The notes under the pieces were generated by a model, which made no database searches, was not told the DNA's origin, and saw nothing but the letters and a program-made list of their open reading frames with translations. Of a DNA stretch of 64,000 nt, positions 23,940 through 35,723 are shown piece after piece (the stretch's first letter is position 1; each line of letters opens with the position of its first letter). The position numbers and the translations under genes are program-made. Origin of the DNA: Eumeta japonica (taxonomy: Eukaryota; Arthropoda; Insecta; Lepidoptera; Psychidae); NCBI GenBank assembly GCA_005406025.1, contig BGZK01000003.1:992001-1056000 (forward strand), read 5' to 3'.

Positions 23940-25310
23940 TTCCATTGTTTATTACAACAACAATTGCGGCAAGTGATAATAATTCAATTCAATTCATAAA
24001 AGTATGCAATTTTTTATCAATGTTTTCTTATGACGTTATCGCGTAAAATTATCGCTCGTAAACCGACTTTACAGACAACCAATTTTTTTTAATCCTTTTC
24101 TAACTTCATAATGTGTCAACTACTCACAATTCAACCCGACTTTTGTTTCAGTATTATATTTCACGTAACAATGGGTACACGAAACCCCTGACTCGCACTT
24201 GCTCTTTTCTATATTCTGCTTAAACAACAACCTACTCATTATTCTATTTTCTGCATAAATTCTGCTACCAATTTTAATAGTTTAAGAACATGAATATTAT
24301 GCTTTACAAAAAAGAAGAAATATAGCAAAATTTATAAAAAAATAATTACGTCCAGTCCTTGACCCACAATGGAACTGCGTATAGACACTAAATCCAAATT
24401 TTAAATAAAAAGATTGTGGGATGGTTACTAAGTATTAAACTGATTAACGCCTGACACGATAAATTTTTACGTCTGCTCATAGCTTAGTTTGATCGGATTC
24501 CGACGATAAACAATAAATTACTTTATACTTATTGCATTCGTCTACACTTAATTCAATAGAGATAATTATAATAAAAAAATGTTTCACAAAATATCAGGAT
24601 TTCAATTTTTTTATTCAAGGAACATTCAACTTGTTGCTTGATGGTATCTTTTTCGAATCTCTAGAATTTTTTTCAATTCTAGGTGGTGTGAGAACGCATC
24701 TTACTTGTGGAATTGTAAGAGATTTGCATATGTGAGGTAATAAAATGGCACTAAATAAATTTCCCTGTCATCTTTTATTATTGGATAAAAAACGAATTGC
24801 AAAAACCCACAATGTTTTCTATGTTACCATAACAAAAAACATCTAAGAATTCCATAGTCAAAAACTAGGAAATAGATTTTTTTATAATAGCTCAATAAAA
24901 CGAAAACTTGATGTATTTTTAAATTATGCCGTGGATGCGAGTTCTTGTACCCTTTGTTTTATCTCATATCATATACCTCGACATTTATTCCGTGAAATTC
25001 CGTATAACGAAATTTTCAAACAATCCACAGCAAAATGTTAAAATTCTACGCGGCGTTCCCTCTGCATACACCGTGTGCATAATTTTAACTTGCATTGTGC
25101 AGCGTTTGAAAATTCCAGGCCACCTTTTTGAGATGTTTCTATTAAAATGCAATATAATCGAGCCCGTACATAAAATTGAATATAAATTGAGTATTTTACT
25201 TCTGAAATAGTTCTGGTATTTAAAGACGGTGAATGATTCAAAATTATATTTTGGGATATAAATTAAGGTGAAAGTTTAAAAATTAAAAAGCAGTTTTTTT
25301 TTTAATAAAT
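23940..25310. other. Non-coding DNA; moderately complex stretch at 24,930-25,170
   Basis: Mostly AT-rich. From 24,930 to 25,170 the sequence is less repetitive (GCGGCGTTCCCTCTGCATAC, CATTGTGCAGCGTTTG) and open in both directions for about 90 codons, without a domain. It may be another conserved non-coding element. Confidence 0.3.
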
Positions 25311-25319
25311 CTAGACATT

Positions 25320-26042
25320 TGTTTACTTGGGTAGTCTGTTAACAAATGATGTTAAACATGTAGAGATATCAAAAAGGAAAGTGAATGCGGTAAATAAAGT
25401 GAATGGGGCTTTGCTCGCTATTATGAATAATAGTAAAAGAGTCTCACGACAAGCGCGTTAGGCTATCCATAGTGGGGTCCTGATCCTCATGTTTATGCAT
25501 AGTAATGAAAGCTGGGTATGGCAGAAGAAAAATAAAAGCACGGTCAAAGCGGTGGAGATGGGATCTTTGCGTAGTTTGTGTGGAGTATCTCGAAAAGTTA
25601 GATGTATTATTGTTACGTATGACATTTAATTAACCTGTGTTTCCGCTTCGCGTTCAGCGACCGATTGACGCCCCACTCGGCCTACCCGCTATATAATACA
25701 TAAGAATTAGAGACAGTGTTGTCAGATAATGGTGTGGTTCAAAGGAAGGTGTAGTGACTAGCGTAGAAAAAGACATGTTGCGATGATTTGGCCATCTGGA
25801 AAGGATTAATGAAAGTAGACTGAAAAAACAAATCTATAAAACGAATGTGTGTAGTAGGAAGATCGTCAAGGGTCACCCTAACAAATCCTATGCAGACAAT
25901 ATTGATGGCATATTGAAAAAGGACCAAATTTTAAGCAGCCGAAACCGCTTGCAAGAAAAGATTGATGATAATCAGTGTAGCAAGAGAAATATGCAAAGAT
26001 CGTATCATGTGGAAATCTATAATTTCTACATACCCTTCTGGG
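25320..26042 (+). mobile_element. RTE-type LINE remnant 2 (RT C-terminal tail)
   Basis: Translation across two frameshifts gives the whole C-terminal tail in order. It begins VNKVNGALLAIMN near 25,395, then SESWVWQKK-like ESWVWQKKNKST near 25,507, then EMGSLRSLCGVSRKVR near 25,557. It resumes with MLRWFGHLERINESRLKK (25,774-25,827), continues SYADNIDGILKKDQILSSR, and ends near IPFWE. This tail follows the reverse transcriptase domain in RTE elements. A ~95-bp insertion (about 25,606-25,700) splits it between the Arg-Cys and Arg-Asn-Ser positions. Dead copy; same family as remnants 1, 3 and 4. Confidence 0.8.
25606..25700. repeat. ~95-bp foreign insert inside RTE remnant 2
   Basis: Compared with copies at 29.1 and 13.8 kb, the RTE reading is broken by DNA that begins near TGTTACGTATGAC and ends near CCGCTATATAATAC. 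It is GC-richer in its middle (CGACCGATTGACGCCCC). The start TGTTACGTATG also occurs at 52,834. It might be a scrap of a long terminal repeat, but no end inverted repeat or target duplication is convincing. Confidence 0.4.
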
Positions 26043-26359
26043 AAATAATTGTGAGTTTATATCATTATTATTATTATAACTATAACTCACGTATAAGTTG
26101 AAGTATATATAAAAAATGAATATAAATTATAATGTAAATCTTTTTATATATTCATTTAGTAAAAACAAAGTACTCTAAAAAATTTAGTTACGCTCGTCGA
26201 GCATTTTACGAAAATGTTCTTTTATATACATATTCTACACATTTTTTTTAATTTTAAACAGGTCTTGTTATTTAAATGTAATAAGATAATGACATAGTCT
26301 AATAAAGATAATAAAATCAAATATAATAAGTTATTAAAACATACATGAAACATATATAT

Positions 26360-27960
26360 TGAAAATTCATAAATTACTTTCTGTTTTCAATCCAATTTCG
26401 TAAATCGAGTTTTCATCAGATCTTGACGTTTTAGGGTCCTAAGAACCTATTTCGACCATTTTCTAAGTGATGTCTATATGTCTCTGTGTGTATGTGTGCT
26501 TGCGTGAGTGCACACATACACACAGAGACATACCTGTGTATGTTTATATGTAAATCTTCATAACTTTTGAACAGATTAACTGATGAAAACACAGTTTACG
26601 ACATTCGAAAGAAATTCAACCAACTTTGACTTCCTGAATCTTTGAACTCATTTCGCTCTATAGATTTTGAAGAATATCAAAATTTACGTATTCTGAAAAA
26701 TGGTTTTTTGAACTAACTTTTAGACTACCCTACCAATCAATACCAAAATCTAATCAGCTCTTTCCCCTAAATAGTCTTATTAACTGACGCAAATTGCATA
26801 AAAATCGGTTTGTTTGTTTAAAAAATATTTATTGTTAGGACAACTTTTCAAAAATTGTTTTTAAGAATGTTTTTTATACTACTCTACCAAGACATTCTAA
26901 AGTCTAACCAGATCTTCTTCTTAACATAAGCTGCATCAAAATCGGTTAGTTCGATCGAGAAATATTGTTTATTAAAATATTTGAAAAAGAAATGAATTTT
27001 AAAAATAATGTGAAATTCTTGATGGATTGATGTTAAATAGGTACTCAGTTCTTTTTTTGCTTAAAAAAGTACTCCGAATTCCATAAAGTAGATCAAAGTC
27101 GAATAATGTGTTCAAAAGATAGCGTAGTCGAAATATTAAGATATGACGTTTTTAACTTCTCGCTATGAAAGTTTTCAAAAATTGGAAAAATACTGTTTTC
27201 AGTCCGAATTTCCAAAATAGTTTTTAACAAGTCTGGATATCTTAAGATATGACGTTTTAATATCTTAAGAATCTTTTTTAACTATTCTCCATTTCCCAAG
27301 TGGTGTGTGTGTGCGTTTTGCAAAAATATTCAAAAAGCGTATTCGTAGAATATTTTTTAAACCTTTGTATCGATAAATTCCAAAATCTAACTACCTATAG
27401 GTTTTCTGTTTTAAAAAAACAACATAGACTATTGCAAAATGCATCTAAATACTTGGATTCATTAGATGACATTGCTAACGAAAAATTAGCAAAATAGGTT
27501 TTTTCAAAATAGCATGACTGTGAAATTCTTGAAGACTACGTAATCGGTACTTGGTAATTTTTTTTTATTTAAAAAACGGCGTCGGATGTCATAAATGAGA
27601 TCAAAATCGAGCAACACATTCGAAAGATATAATAACTGAAAAATTCTTAAAATAATTTTTTTGAACTCGAGGAGCTCATAACATATTAGAATTATGTTTT
27701 TGAGTTTAGAAAACTTAGAAAAGCACTAAAATCTATATTTTGGGCATAATGAACTCAAAAATTTATCGCTTCTTTGTTTTTTAACACTTTGAGCTCGAAA
27801 GTGGTAGAAAGTTTCAGAGACGGCCTGCAATCTTTGATAAATCGTCTTTTAAATTATGAAGCCCAAAATATTTATAACTCAAGAAACTCAAAGATACATC
27901 GATAAATATCATAGTGGAATGTTTTAGAGATAGCCTACAAGGTTAACCGTTATTCGTTTT
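26360..27960. repeat. Internally repetitive block of an unknown dispersed element
   Basis: Several blocks recur with divergence. Block A (CTACCCTACCAATCAATACC / CTACTCTACCAAGACATTC, then AAAATCGGTTxGTTxG) starts near 26,726, 26,880 and, weaker, 27,355. Block B (GTGAAATTCTTGATGG / GTGAAATTCTTGAAGAC, ending ATTCxAAAGATA) starts near 27,010 and 27,520. Block C (GAAAGTTTCAGAGACGGCC / GAATGTTTTAGAGATAGCC) starts near 27,807 and 27,920. AATATCTTAAGATATGACG-type palindromes lie at 27,135-27,260. No frame is open for long. This looks like a non-coding, satellite-like part of a larger element. Confidence 0.55.
26477..26532. repeat. Perfect 23-bp inverted repeat, 10-nt loop
   Basis: The arm at 26,477-26,499 (TATGTCTCTGTGTGTATGTG and TGC) is exactly complementary to 26,510-26,532. 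The loop is TTGCGTGAGT. The arms are GT/CA-rich, so a simple-sequence origin is possible, but the non-repetitive CTCTG portion pairs too. No gene is attached. Confidence 0.85.
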
Positions 27961-27964
27961 TTTT

Positions 27965-28990
27965 TTTTATATAATCAGTAATATATCTTTGGTCTTTTAG
28001 TTACCATATTAAGTTTTTGTTACGTCACTATAGAGTCATGGAACTCATATAATAAGGTTTTTATTTCATATTGAAGGACTTGTATTTCCAGCTTTCTGAG
28101 CTGACCCGGTGCATTACGGAGACTATAGTTGAAATGCGATAAAATATCTTACAAACTTACAACTTAAAAACAAACACAATGACCCTGCTTCATAGAAATT
28201 TATATTAACATGAGTTTAATTTAATTCTACGAAGGTAGTCAAAATACATTTAACAATAATTGGCTTAGACAATGTTGCTATATCAAGATAGCGTTTTTGT
28301 CACTTATTGGTAAGTGACTAAATTTATGCGATCTTAGGGTTGGCCCTGACTAGTTGTTAGTCAGAATGGAATTATTTATGCTTTCAAATGTTTTATTCTA
28401 CTGATACGGAAGAATGTATGGAACGTTTCTGTTAAAGCGGTTAGTGACAGTGGAAACGCTGTCAGCTTATTAAAATGCTATGGTCGTGCATTATTCTTCC
28501 AATAATAATCACAATCGATTTGGTAATTTTATTTTCAAAATGAGTTATAAGATCATAAAAATAAGGATTTCATCTTAATAGGATCAGTGCCTCGAAATCT
28601 CAATTGATTTTCAAATATTTGACTTAGACAAAAGTATCTACACTTTAAATTTTGAGAACGTAATTGTGAAGAAAAAAGATAATTATTGATGTGGACTTAA
28701 AATGGAATGTTTAAAGACGAATTTAAACCATGCGCAGTTTAGTAAAAGTTAGAGCCGATTTATAAAAAATAATAACTTTATTTTAAATTGCTGATAGAGC
28801 ACTGATTTTAAACTTCTGCTTGGAGCAACATATACTACCAAAAATAATACTTTAGACTTGTAATTTAAAGAGACATTAAAAGATATATAACTTTATTTCT
28901 TATCAAATTTAAAACAAAAATAAGAAATGATTTAGTTTTATTCCCAACAACAAGCAAGGCCACATTCATTTGAAGTAACTGTAAAAATGT
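27965..28990. other. AT-rich non-coding DNA
   Basis: No supported gene, RNA or repeat boundary. Confidence 0.4.
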
Positions 28991-28999
28991 TGCACAACT

Positions 29000-29350
29000 T
29001 AGGCGTTTGACTCTATATTAGAGCCTTGATCTCTACGCTTATATATGACAACAAAAGTTAGATGTAGCAAAAGAAATATGAGAGTTAAATTAATGCAACC
29101 GAGATCCGATTCTTATGTAGGGATGTGCGAAGAGTGCCTCAAAGTTAGATATAGTAACTGTGATGTCAGAGGTCGGTGTGCCTTGAAAAAAATCAGTGAA
29201 TAGAATAGAAGAAGATATGTTGAAGTGGTTCTGTTCATCTGAAGTTCGTCTGAAGCATCTGAAAATAATATGAAAATAGGATACACTGATGACAAAAAGC
29301 TATAGAGTTAATGTATGTGACAGAAAGGGTGGCAAAATATACTTTAAGAA
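29000..29350 (+). mobile_element. RTE-type LINE remnant 3, heavily decayed
   Basis: DNA-level order matches remnants 2 and 4. A CCTTGATCTCTACGCTTATA stretch near 29,023 corresponds to the VLIPTLMY part. GAGATCCGATTC (29,101) corresponds to the EMRSL part. GTGCGAAGAGTGCCTCAAAG (29,124) corresponds to GVSRK. GATATGTTGAAGTGGTTCTG (29,212) corresponds to DMLRWFG. Frameshifts separate almost every block. Open frames of up to 174 codons on the minus strand across 29.2-29.8 kb have no domain and are not called. Confidence 0.6.
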
Positions 29351-29359
29351 ATACCCGAA

Positions 29360-30125
29360 TCCGATAAGTTTGGATGAAACTTTTGACACATTTTACTGAC
29401 GCAAAAAAAAATGTAAATATGGCATTATATGAAGGTCTGTGATCTCTGTCTATTTTTTTAGGAAACGGGCATAAGCTTTTGAATAAAAGTAAATACTTTA
29501 TAATAATACAAATACGAGTATAAAGTATAACGTTTAATTGCTGAGTATGAGCCTTCTCTAAGAAAAGGAAATTAGACATTAGCCCGTGGCTTACCTTAAG
29601 TAGATTCTGATAAATCTTCGCCGAGATGCAAGTTCTATGACAATGTTTTTCTTCATCATCATAAGAAATGATATTCGAAATTTTAATCATAACATGAGTT
29701 ATAAAACACTCAGTGACGTAGGCCATCAGATATCGAACTTTCGTGCCTCTGCATTGCAAGCAGACACATTAATAACTAGACGACTAAATGTCATATTGCA
29801 TACATTAACTAATCTTTGCGTCTATAAAAGTAGATCTCATATATCTCAGGTCAAATACATGTAATAACATGCGGCATATAATCGTCTCGAAACAATATTC
29901 AATTCTTTGGATAAGCATTCATAGTGGAAGGACAGATTCAAGGGTAATCAATGATTTGCTTGCTACGTGTTACTACAAGCCGCAGACAAGCGTCTATTCG
30001 GATGGCTATTTCATGAAACAGAACGCAAAGACCACAGATCTCCATGTTTACAAAACTATATTATATATAAATAAGCTGATTCCATATATATATATATATA
30101 TTTACAATTTGTCTCATACTAATCT
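29360..30125. other. AT-rich non-coding DNA with short (TA)n at 30,085-30,101
   Basis: A 144-codon plus-strand frame (29,869-30,303) crosses a (TA)n run that codes YIYIYIY and shows no domain, so I do not call it a gene. Confidence 0.4.
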
Positions 30126-30129
30126 AGTT

Positions 30130-30380
30130 CCAATGGAATCGCCTCCCTTAATCTGCGGGAGCGACAATCCGAATCGCGCTTACGTGGGCGCGCTAACTCC
30201 TTCCATTTGGAAGTTTTCCAAAACCGCGGTACTGCAACTGAAATTGGAAGTAGCTGCTGAGACGCCGAAACCGTTTACGTCGGGTTTCGCTAAGGGGTTT
30301 TGAATAACTCCCCGTTTTAGCGGCGTTTACTTTGAACATCCCCCGGCGCCGCATTTAAATCGTTTGATGCTGTACACAAA
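30130..30380. promoter_or_regulatory. GC-rich non-repetitive island, candidate conserved element
   Basis: Words such as ATCTGCGGGAGCGACAATCC, CTTACGTGGGCGCGCTAAC, AGACGCCGAAACCGTTTACG and CCCCGGCGCCGCATTTAAAT stand out from the flanks. They match no other repeat in the window. The open frame in it lacks a domain. A regulatory role is inference. Confidence 0.35.
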
Positions 30381-30984
30381 TATTTTCGTACACTAATCTC
30401 AAACATGTACACATATACATACGTGTTAGGTATAAGATGCGTCTTGCTAAATGACGCACATCATTGAAAAAAAATTAAATTATTTTATTTAAGTATTTCA
30501 TTTATGTCCTTCTTTTTCACTGCACACTTGTCGTAATTAGGCAACAACTCTTTTTTAACTTTTCGGTTTCGTTTTCTTTCATACTACTTTGATAAGGATT
30601 TCTACTAGCTGTTTATAATTTTTTTAGCTTTGTCTTTATATCATTTATAAATCTTTCTTTCTTTTCCTACTTTGTCTTATAATATTCTATTACATTTTTA
30701 TTTTTCAATTAATTTTATTATACTTTATATTGTTTGACTTATAATATATTTAATTATAATACACATATCTATTTAATTATTTTTTTTCATTAATACTCTC
30801 TACATCTACTCAAAGGTATCATTTCGTCTTTTTAATGTATAATTTCTTTGTATAAGTCAGTTTCGCCTTATCACTACTCCAAGCATTTTTTGCATGTAAT
30901 AGTTTTTTCACTCGCTAGTTTCGTCAAATTTTACCGCGTAAAGTCGCAAAAGTTATCTTTTTGTGTAATAATTTGCTTAATTAA

Positions 30985-31492
30985 TTTGCTGTTAGTTTTT
31001 CTGTTTGTTCAATGCGTTGCATTTCTTCAGAACCGTTTCGCAATACTTAAAGAACTTATTTCTTTTATTTTTGTCATTGTCAAATTCAATGAAATTTTCT
31101 CTTAGCATCTTGTCTTCAACTTTGTGTTCAACTTCTGCACGCTCTTCTAGAAAAATATTAGAATCTTCCAGTGCGTGCATTATGTCCGGTATCCTTGTGG
31201 AATCACAGATACAGCCCAGCGAGCTTTTTAGCTTGAACCTGTTCAAGTATTATCAAGTTATTTTACCTCTCCTTTCTTTGGTATATCTTTCTTGCCACTC
31301 TTCCAGGCTCGCCGCCCTAATCATCTTTTAGCGTAGATCAAGGGATATTGATCGTAATCCGCCTTCGTTGTTCTTCCTTAGAGCGGCATTCCTGGTGAGC
31401 TCATCCACACACTCATTTTCCGCTGTTCCTGCGTGGTCTCGCATCCAGAATAGTCTTAGCTCTTTTCCCTCTGCAACGATGTTCATGACGAT
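30985..31492 (-). mobile_element. I/R1-type LINE C-terminal remnant (RNase H + tail)
   Basis: Reading down from 31,492, the frame gives ELRLFWMRDHAGTAENE then CVDELTRNAALRK. This matches the last RNase H motif (W.pgHaG..gNe.aDelA) of I- and R1-group retrotransposons, with the expected His and Asp kept (H, E, D positions). A stop falls at 31,329-31,331, followed by MIRAASLEEWQERYTK, then two stops. The frame resumes to 30,992 with IMHALEDSNIFLEER and then NKFFKYCETVLKKC, the C-terminal tail that normally holds a zinc knuckle. Its cysteines are mostly lost. Upstream reverse transcriptase is not visible. Opposite-strand frames here are shadows. Confidence 0.65.
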
Positions 31493-31499
31493 CAGTTTT

Positions 31500-32690
31500 T
31501 AATTTTATCTGTAGGATAAAGGTACGATGCGATTATTGTTTCCAATAAAAAATATTTTCTACTCATTTTTGTTCATGAAAAAATAGCTTTTATATAGCAC
31601 GATAAATAACTAATTACGACTATGTCGCTCATTATAAGTTTTTGATTATAGATAAAACAAATAAGTTGGTAACACAAACGTAAGAAAGAATGAAAGGAAG
31701 TAAATCACTTTACTACACCATAAAAATTAATGTCAAAAAGGAGAATATAAATAAAAAAAAGAGTAATTGGTTTAGAATGATCACACAGTAACCTACACCA
31801 ATAAAGGCTATGTTTGACAATCAAAGAACGTTGTGTCTGGTACCGTCTGATCATAGAGTAGCTTAAAGAACATTAATTTAAAGTCTAAATTAAGTGATAA
31901 GTAACGAATAGAACTATTAAGTAATCCCTATCTGTTGATCCCACCACGCCCTTGGCGTGGATGGCCCTTCACCACGCACAACATTTTGAGATGAATATAA
32001 ATTACAAAGTCGCACGAATTACTTATCTCGAAGTATGTTCGATATATGCACGAAATAGCTTCAATATACACACTACTGTTCCTTGTCAGAATATCATATA
32101 CAGACATTATTGCATAAAATCGCAACTTCTAAAAATACCGCAGTACTGGCCATATTTGATGTAAGACGTGAAACGATTTCTGTCACTCAGAACTTGCCTG
32201 AAATTTGAAAGTTATCATAATATATGTGTTTTTTGAAAACAATCAACTTTATATCTGAACAATGTGCATTACTTCTTTACAAGCTAATCGTGTCTTAAAA
32301 ATTTCATTTCAACGCTATGGACATGCCATTCACATGTTATGGTTTAACTTTCATTATTATTAGATAATTAAAATACCTAATTAAATTTACATAAATTCTT
32401 TTGATTCTATTACTAAATCGTAATACTCTAAGGGATAAGTTTTCGTTCGATCGTGTTACATTTCAATCAAATTATTCCAAAAGAACATACTCGAACCAAC
32501 AACGCACATACTGTTGATAAATTATTTTATCAAGGAACGATCTTATTCCAGCTATTGATCCAAATCCCGATTCCTTACGTGATTCCAGTAACGGACTCAT
32601 GTTGGTCACAATTCTCCCTTTGACATTGCTGTTACCAATAAATGACCAATATGCACAAAAAAACGAGAAAATTGTTGAAAATTGTTTTAC
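31500..32690. other. AT-rich non-coding DNA
   Basis: No supported feature. A small GC patch at 31,938-31,980 contains the near-palindrome CACGCCCTTGGCGTGG. Confidence 0.4.
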
Positions 32691-32699
32691 GTTCAAGCG

Positions 32700-32960
32700 A
32701 AAAAACCCACGTACGAAAAGTTATAGGCTATAGAAGATATAATAGGGAGAGCGTAATTAAAAAATAAGTGTATCAGGATCAGAATCGAGAGCAGAAGCGA
32801 AATCGGGATAGAATACGTGACTGGAATCTGAAGAGAAGGTAGAATCATAACTGAAATAGATATAAAAATAGGAATCAGAATATAGATGTAGAAAATCAAG
32901 GAATTCATTCTCTGACCATACAGACAGGTCCGCGATTGGACAGCTAGTATGTGTGTAAAT
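32700..32960 (-). repeat. Hexamer-type degenerate repeat element, copy 1
   Basis: On the minus strand the copy starts near 32,958 with ATACTAGCTGTCCAATCGCG. About 70 bp later it enters a pyrimidine-rich tract built from ATTCTGATCC / ATTCCxATTTC words (32,740-32,890), and finishes near GTACGTGGGTTTTTTCGC. The tract gives a hydrophobic open frame rich in Ile, Leu, Pro and Ser, an artefact of the hexamer. Copies of the same design lie at 47,045-47,480 and 49,500-49,720, with weaker ones at 4.13 and 37.36 kb. Confidence 0.5.
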
Positions 32961-33109
32961 TGATCTAATACGCTGAATGAGTGATCAACACTATATCAAA
33001 TATTATCTAAAGTTCATCATGATTATGCCTGCAATGCCATTTAAATTATTAACAAAAACCAGATCCTATTTACATGGCACTTGTAAATATATAGCCGATT
33101 ATTTAAATA

Positions 33110-33240
33110 TTTCTTTTTACTCGACTGCGCAACGCAAAGGAGGGTAATATGTTTATCAGCCTACATGTTTGTTCCGTTGTGGCGCTCTGGAGACTAAACA
33201 CGTAGGTCGATATTGACAATTGTCAGTTACGTCAATCGAT
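33110..33240 (+). repeat. Dispersed repeat scrap (TACTCGACTGCG... AGGAGGGTAATA type)
   Basis: The words TACTCGACTGCGCAACGC, AAAGGAGGGTAATATG and TTTATCAGCC follow each other as in a repeat I know from many moth genomes. Non-coding and truncated. Confidence 0.4.
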
Positions 33241-33244
33241 TTCT

Positions 33245-35700
33245 CTTAATCTTATGAGTGTCACTAAAGACATGACAATAATCGAAATCCCAAATTGCGA
33301 CAACCAGACATGTTATTATAATAAAAAAAAAGAAAATTGAAGAAGTATGTCAAGTAGGGTATCATTGAATAGGTCTTTGACAATCATCTCTAATCATAAC
33401 AAAGGTTCATCTAATCATTTTTCGTTTTAAATTACCATTTAGGACCTATAACGACTTAAAGTTGGTCAGCAACCATACTCACTTAAATTTTTAAAACTGC
33501 TAATAAACCTGTGATAAAGTTCTTGTATAATCGTACAATTTGCAGTCGGAGGCATATTACCACGTATATAAGAAAAATCGCAGCAAGTACGGGAACTTAT
33601 ATATGACGTCTCTGACTGCAAATATTTGCCATAAACATTTGATGGTTTTTACATCATCCTGTATCTACTTTTTTTTTAGTTCATTTTAGACAGTCCTGAC
33701 TCCATCGACACATTACGCGTTATTTCACACCTTAAACGATGTTACAAGTTTTAACTCAGAATCGTTTTCAAGCTTTGAATGCGACACGTAAGCTAGACTA
33801 AGTTTTTAATGCCCTAACTCTTTTTACTGATTTATACAATCATAAGTCACAGGAAATATGAACATATTTCACTATTCATTATTATAGTAATGTACAGAAT
33901 TACCGTATTCATTTATTATAACTTTAATGTTTGCATATATAGTTATGCAGGGAATTTTCCTTATTATTTTCATAAAGATTATATTATTTACATAGATTTT
34001 GTAAATATCAAACATAATGGACTCAATTGGTTTATATGGTAACGTATTTAGTGTTTCCGCCTAAATATTGTACTTCTAAATTAAAGCTTTTGACCCTACC
34101 GTAAAATGTACTATAAGTTTTACATATTTTAACCCAACACAAAAGCTAAAAGGTAATATTCGAAAAGCTGGTGTTATTAATTAATAAACTCGTTATGCTT
34201 GCGTAATAAAAGCTTATATTCGTTGCGGGATTGGCTTAAATCCAAACTAGCCCGCTTAGTATTATAATAATATACACTGCGACATTATACAACTTTCAAA
34301 TTGAACTAATTTTGTATTAGAAGTAATGCTAATGCTTAGAGAAAGACCCAAGTATACTTACTTCATTATTAGTGGTTTAAGTCGACGGATAAAGGTATCG
34401 TAAACGTAAATTATAAAATTTAATTAGGAAAATTTTAAAAATATAACATCTAAAAGTTTTAAATTATTTTAAAATTTTATTAAACATTTTAACATGTTAT
34501 AAAAGATTTTCTTTTCCGGCTTCGCTTTCTTTAGTAGGCGCCTTTATATTTCATAATTAGATGAAAAAAATTGCTTGAAAACAAAGCTAAATTAAAACTG
34601 GAAACACGCCAGATCACATGAGTACTGAATTTAAAAGCTCGCACAAAGTAACAGCGCCTACACGTAGTCGGAGACCGATAATTATTATTGAGCAATGAGA
34701 TATAAGATAGATTCAGTCAGACGTGTAACTACAATTAGTTAATTCACGTTGGAAATACCAGCGTCTTCGTGGTCGCGTTGGCTGTGTCTCGGCAAAACCA
34801 AAGGAATACTAGCGAAGTTGCAAGAGCATACTCATGTAGCGCCGGTATGTAAGTTATTCTATCCCTCCGTAAAGCCTGAATTACTTAAGGAAAGACAACA
34901 TATATCTAAACATCGTTGAATTCATCTCAGAAGACTGTACGTCATGTGCAACATATCGTTCATGATAGGTTATAACGTTTTTCGTATGTGTAAATGTTTC
35001 GCATTTACAGCGTACGTAGCATAAATAGAATGCATGATACTCTTCCAATATGAATTGCCTGCGAATGATGCAATGCGCAGATTCAGCGCTCTCTGACTCC
35101 CGACCCTCCGTTTTTCTCCCCTACATTACTATATTTGCGACATTGCTTTCGTGACTAACTTCACATCAACCGAGTTTCACGCGTTGTAGCGTATGTGTCA
35201 ATAGGATGTCATGAAGAACAATCCTTTTAGAGCATTGTTTTTAGTGATCTGTTCAAACAAGATTATATGAAAAATTATTTCAAAGTCTGTTTATCATAGT
35301 TGATTTAGTTTTGAAACTATTTGGCAAAGAAATTTGAAAATTAACATTAACAATTTAGTCTGACTAAATAGTCTAAGTGTCACAACAAATGAAGATTTCT
35401 TCCTTCAATTTAGGAATAAAAATGGGACATGAAAAAAAAGCAATTTTACTGTTATCGAATAGAACAGCAAGCTTACAAATGAAACAAATTATAAAACATT
35501 CAATTTTTGCATATTTATTTTTCTTTACTCTATCAATTAATATTGAATTCTGAACAAACCGTTATAACTACAAACGTACAACCAAATATCCATTATAAGA
35601 AGTTTCGAGGACTATTCACAAACTGTCATACGATTTTGATCAGACCTTTGAATTTCACTGACATACGGAGAAAGTGCTGCGACAACCGCCCCCCTGCGGG
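33245..35700. other. AT-rich non-coding DNA with GC patch at 34,745-34,865
   Basis: No supported gene. The patch at 34,745-34,865 is followed by a donor-like TATGTAAGT, but no convincing frame leads into it. Confidence 0.35.
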
Positions 35701-35723
35701 TCTATTATGTTAATTTAAAACGA

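Noticed and set aside
29235..29759. 174-codon open frame on the minus strand
   Set aside because: No domain, composition typical of AT-rich DNA, and its lower part overlaps the opposite strand of a recognisable RTE remnant.
29869..30303. 144-codon open frame on the plus strand
   Set aside because: It crosses a (TA)n tract that codes YIYIYIY and ends in a GC-rich island with few stops; nothing in it resembles a protein family.
31005..31331. 108-codon open frame on the plus strand
   Set aside because: It is the opposite strand of the I/R1-type LINE tail.
32693..32908. Hydrophobic frame resembling a small membrane protein
   Set aside because: The Ile/Leu/Pro pattern comes from a degenerate pyrimidine hexamer tract that recurs elsewhere in the window.
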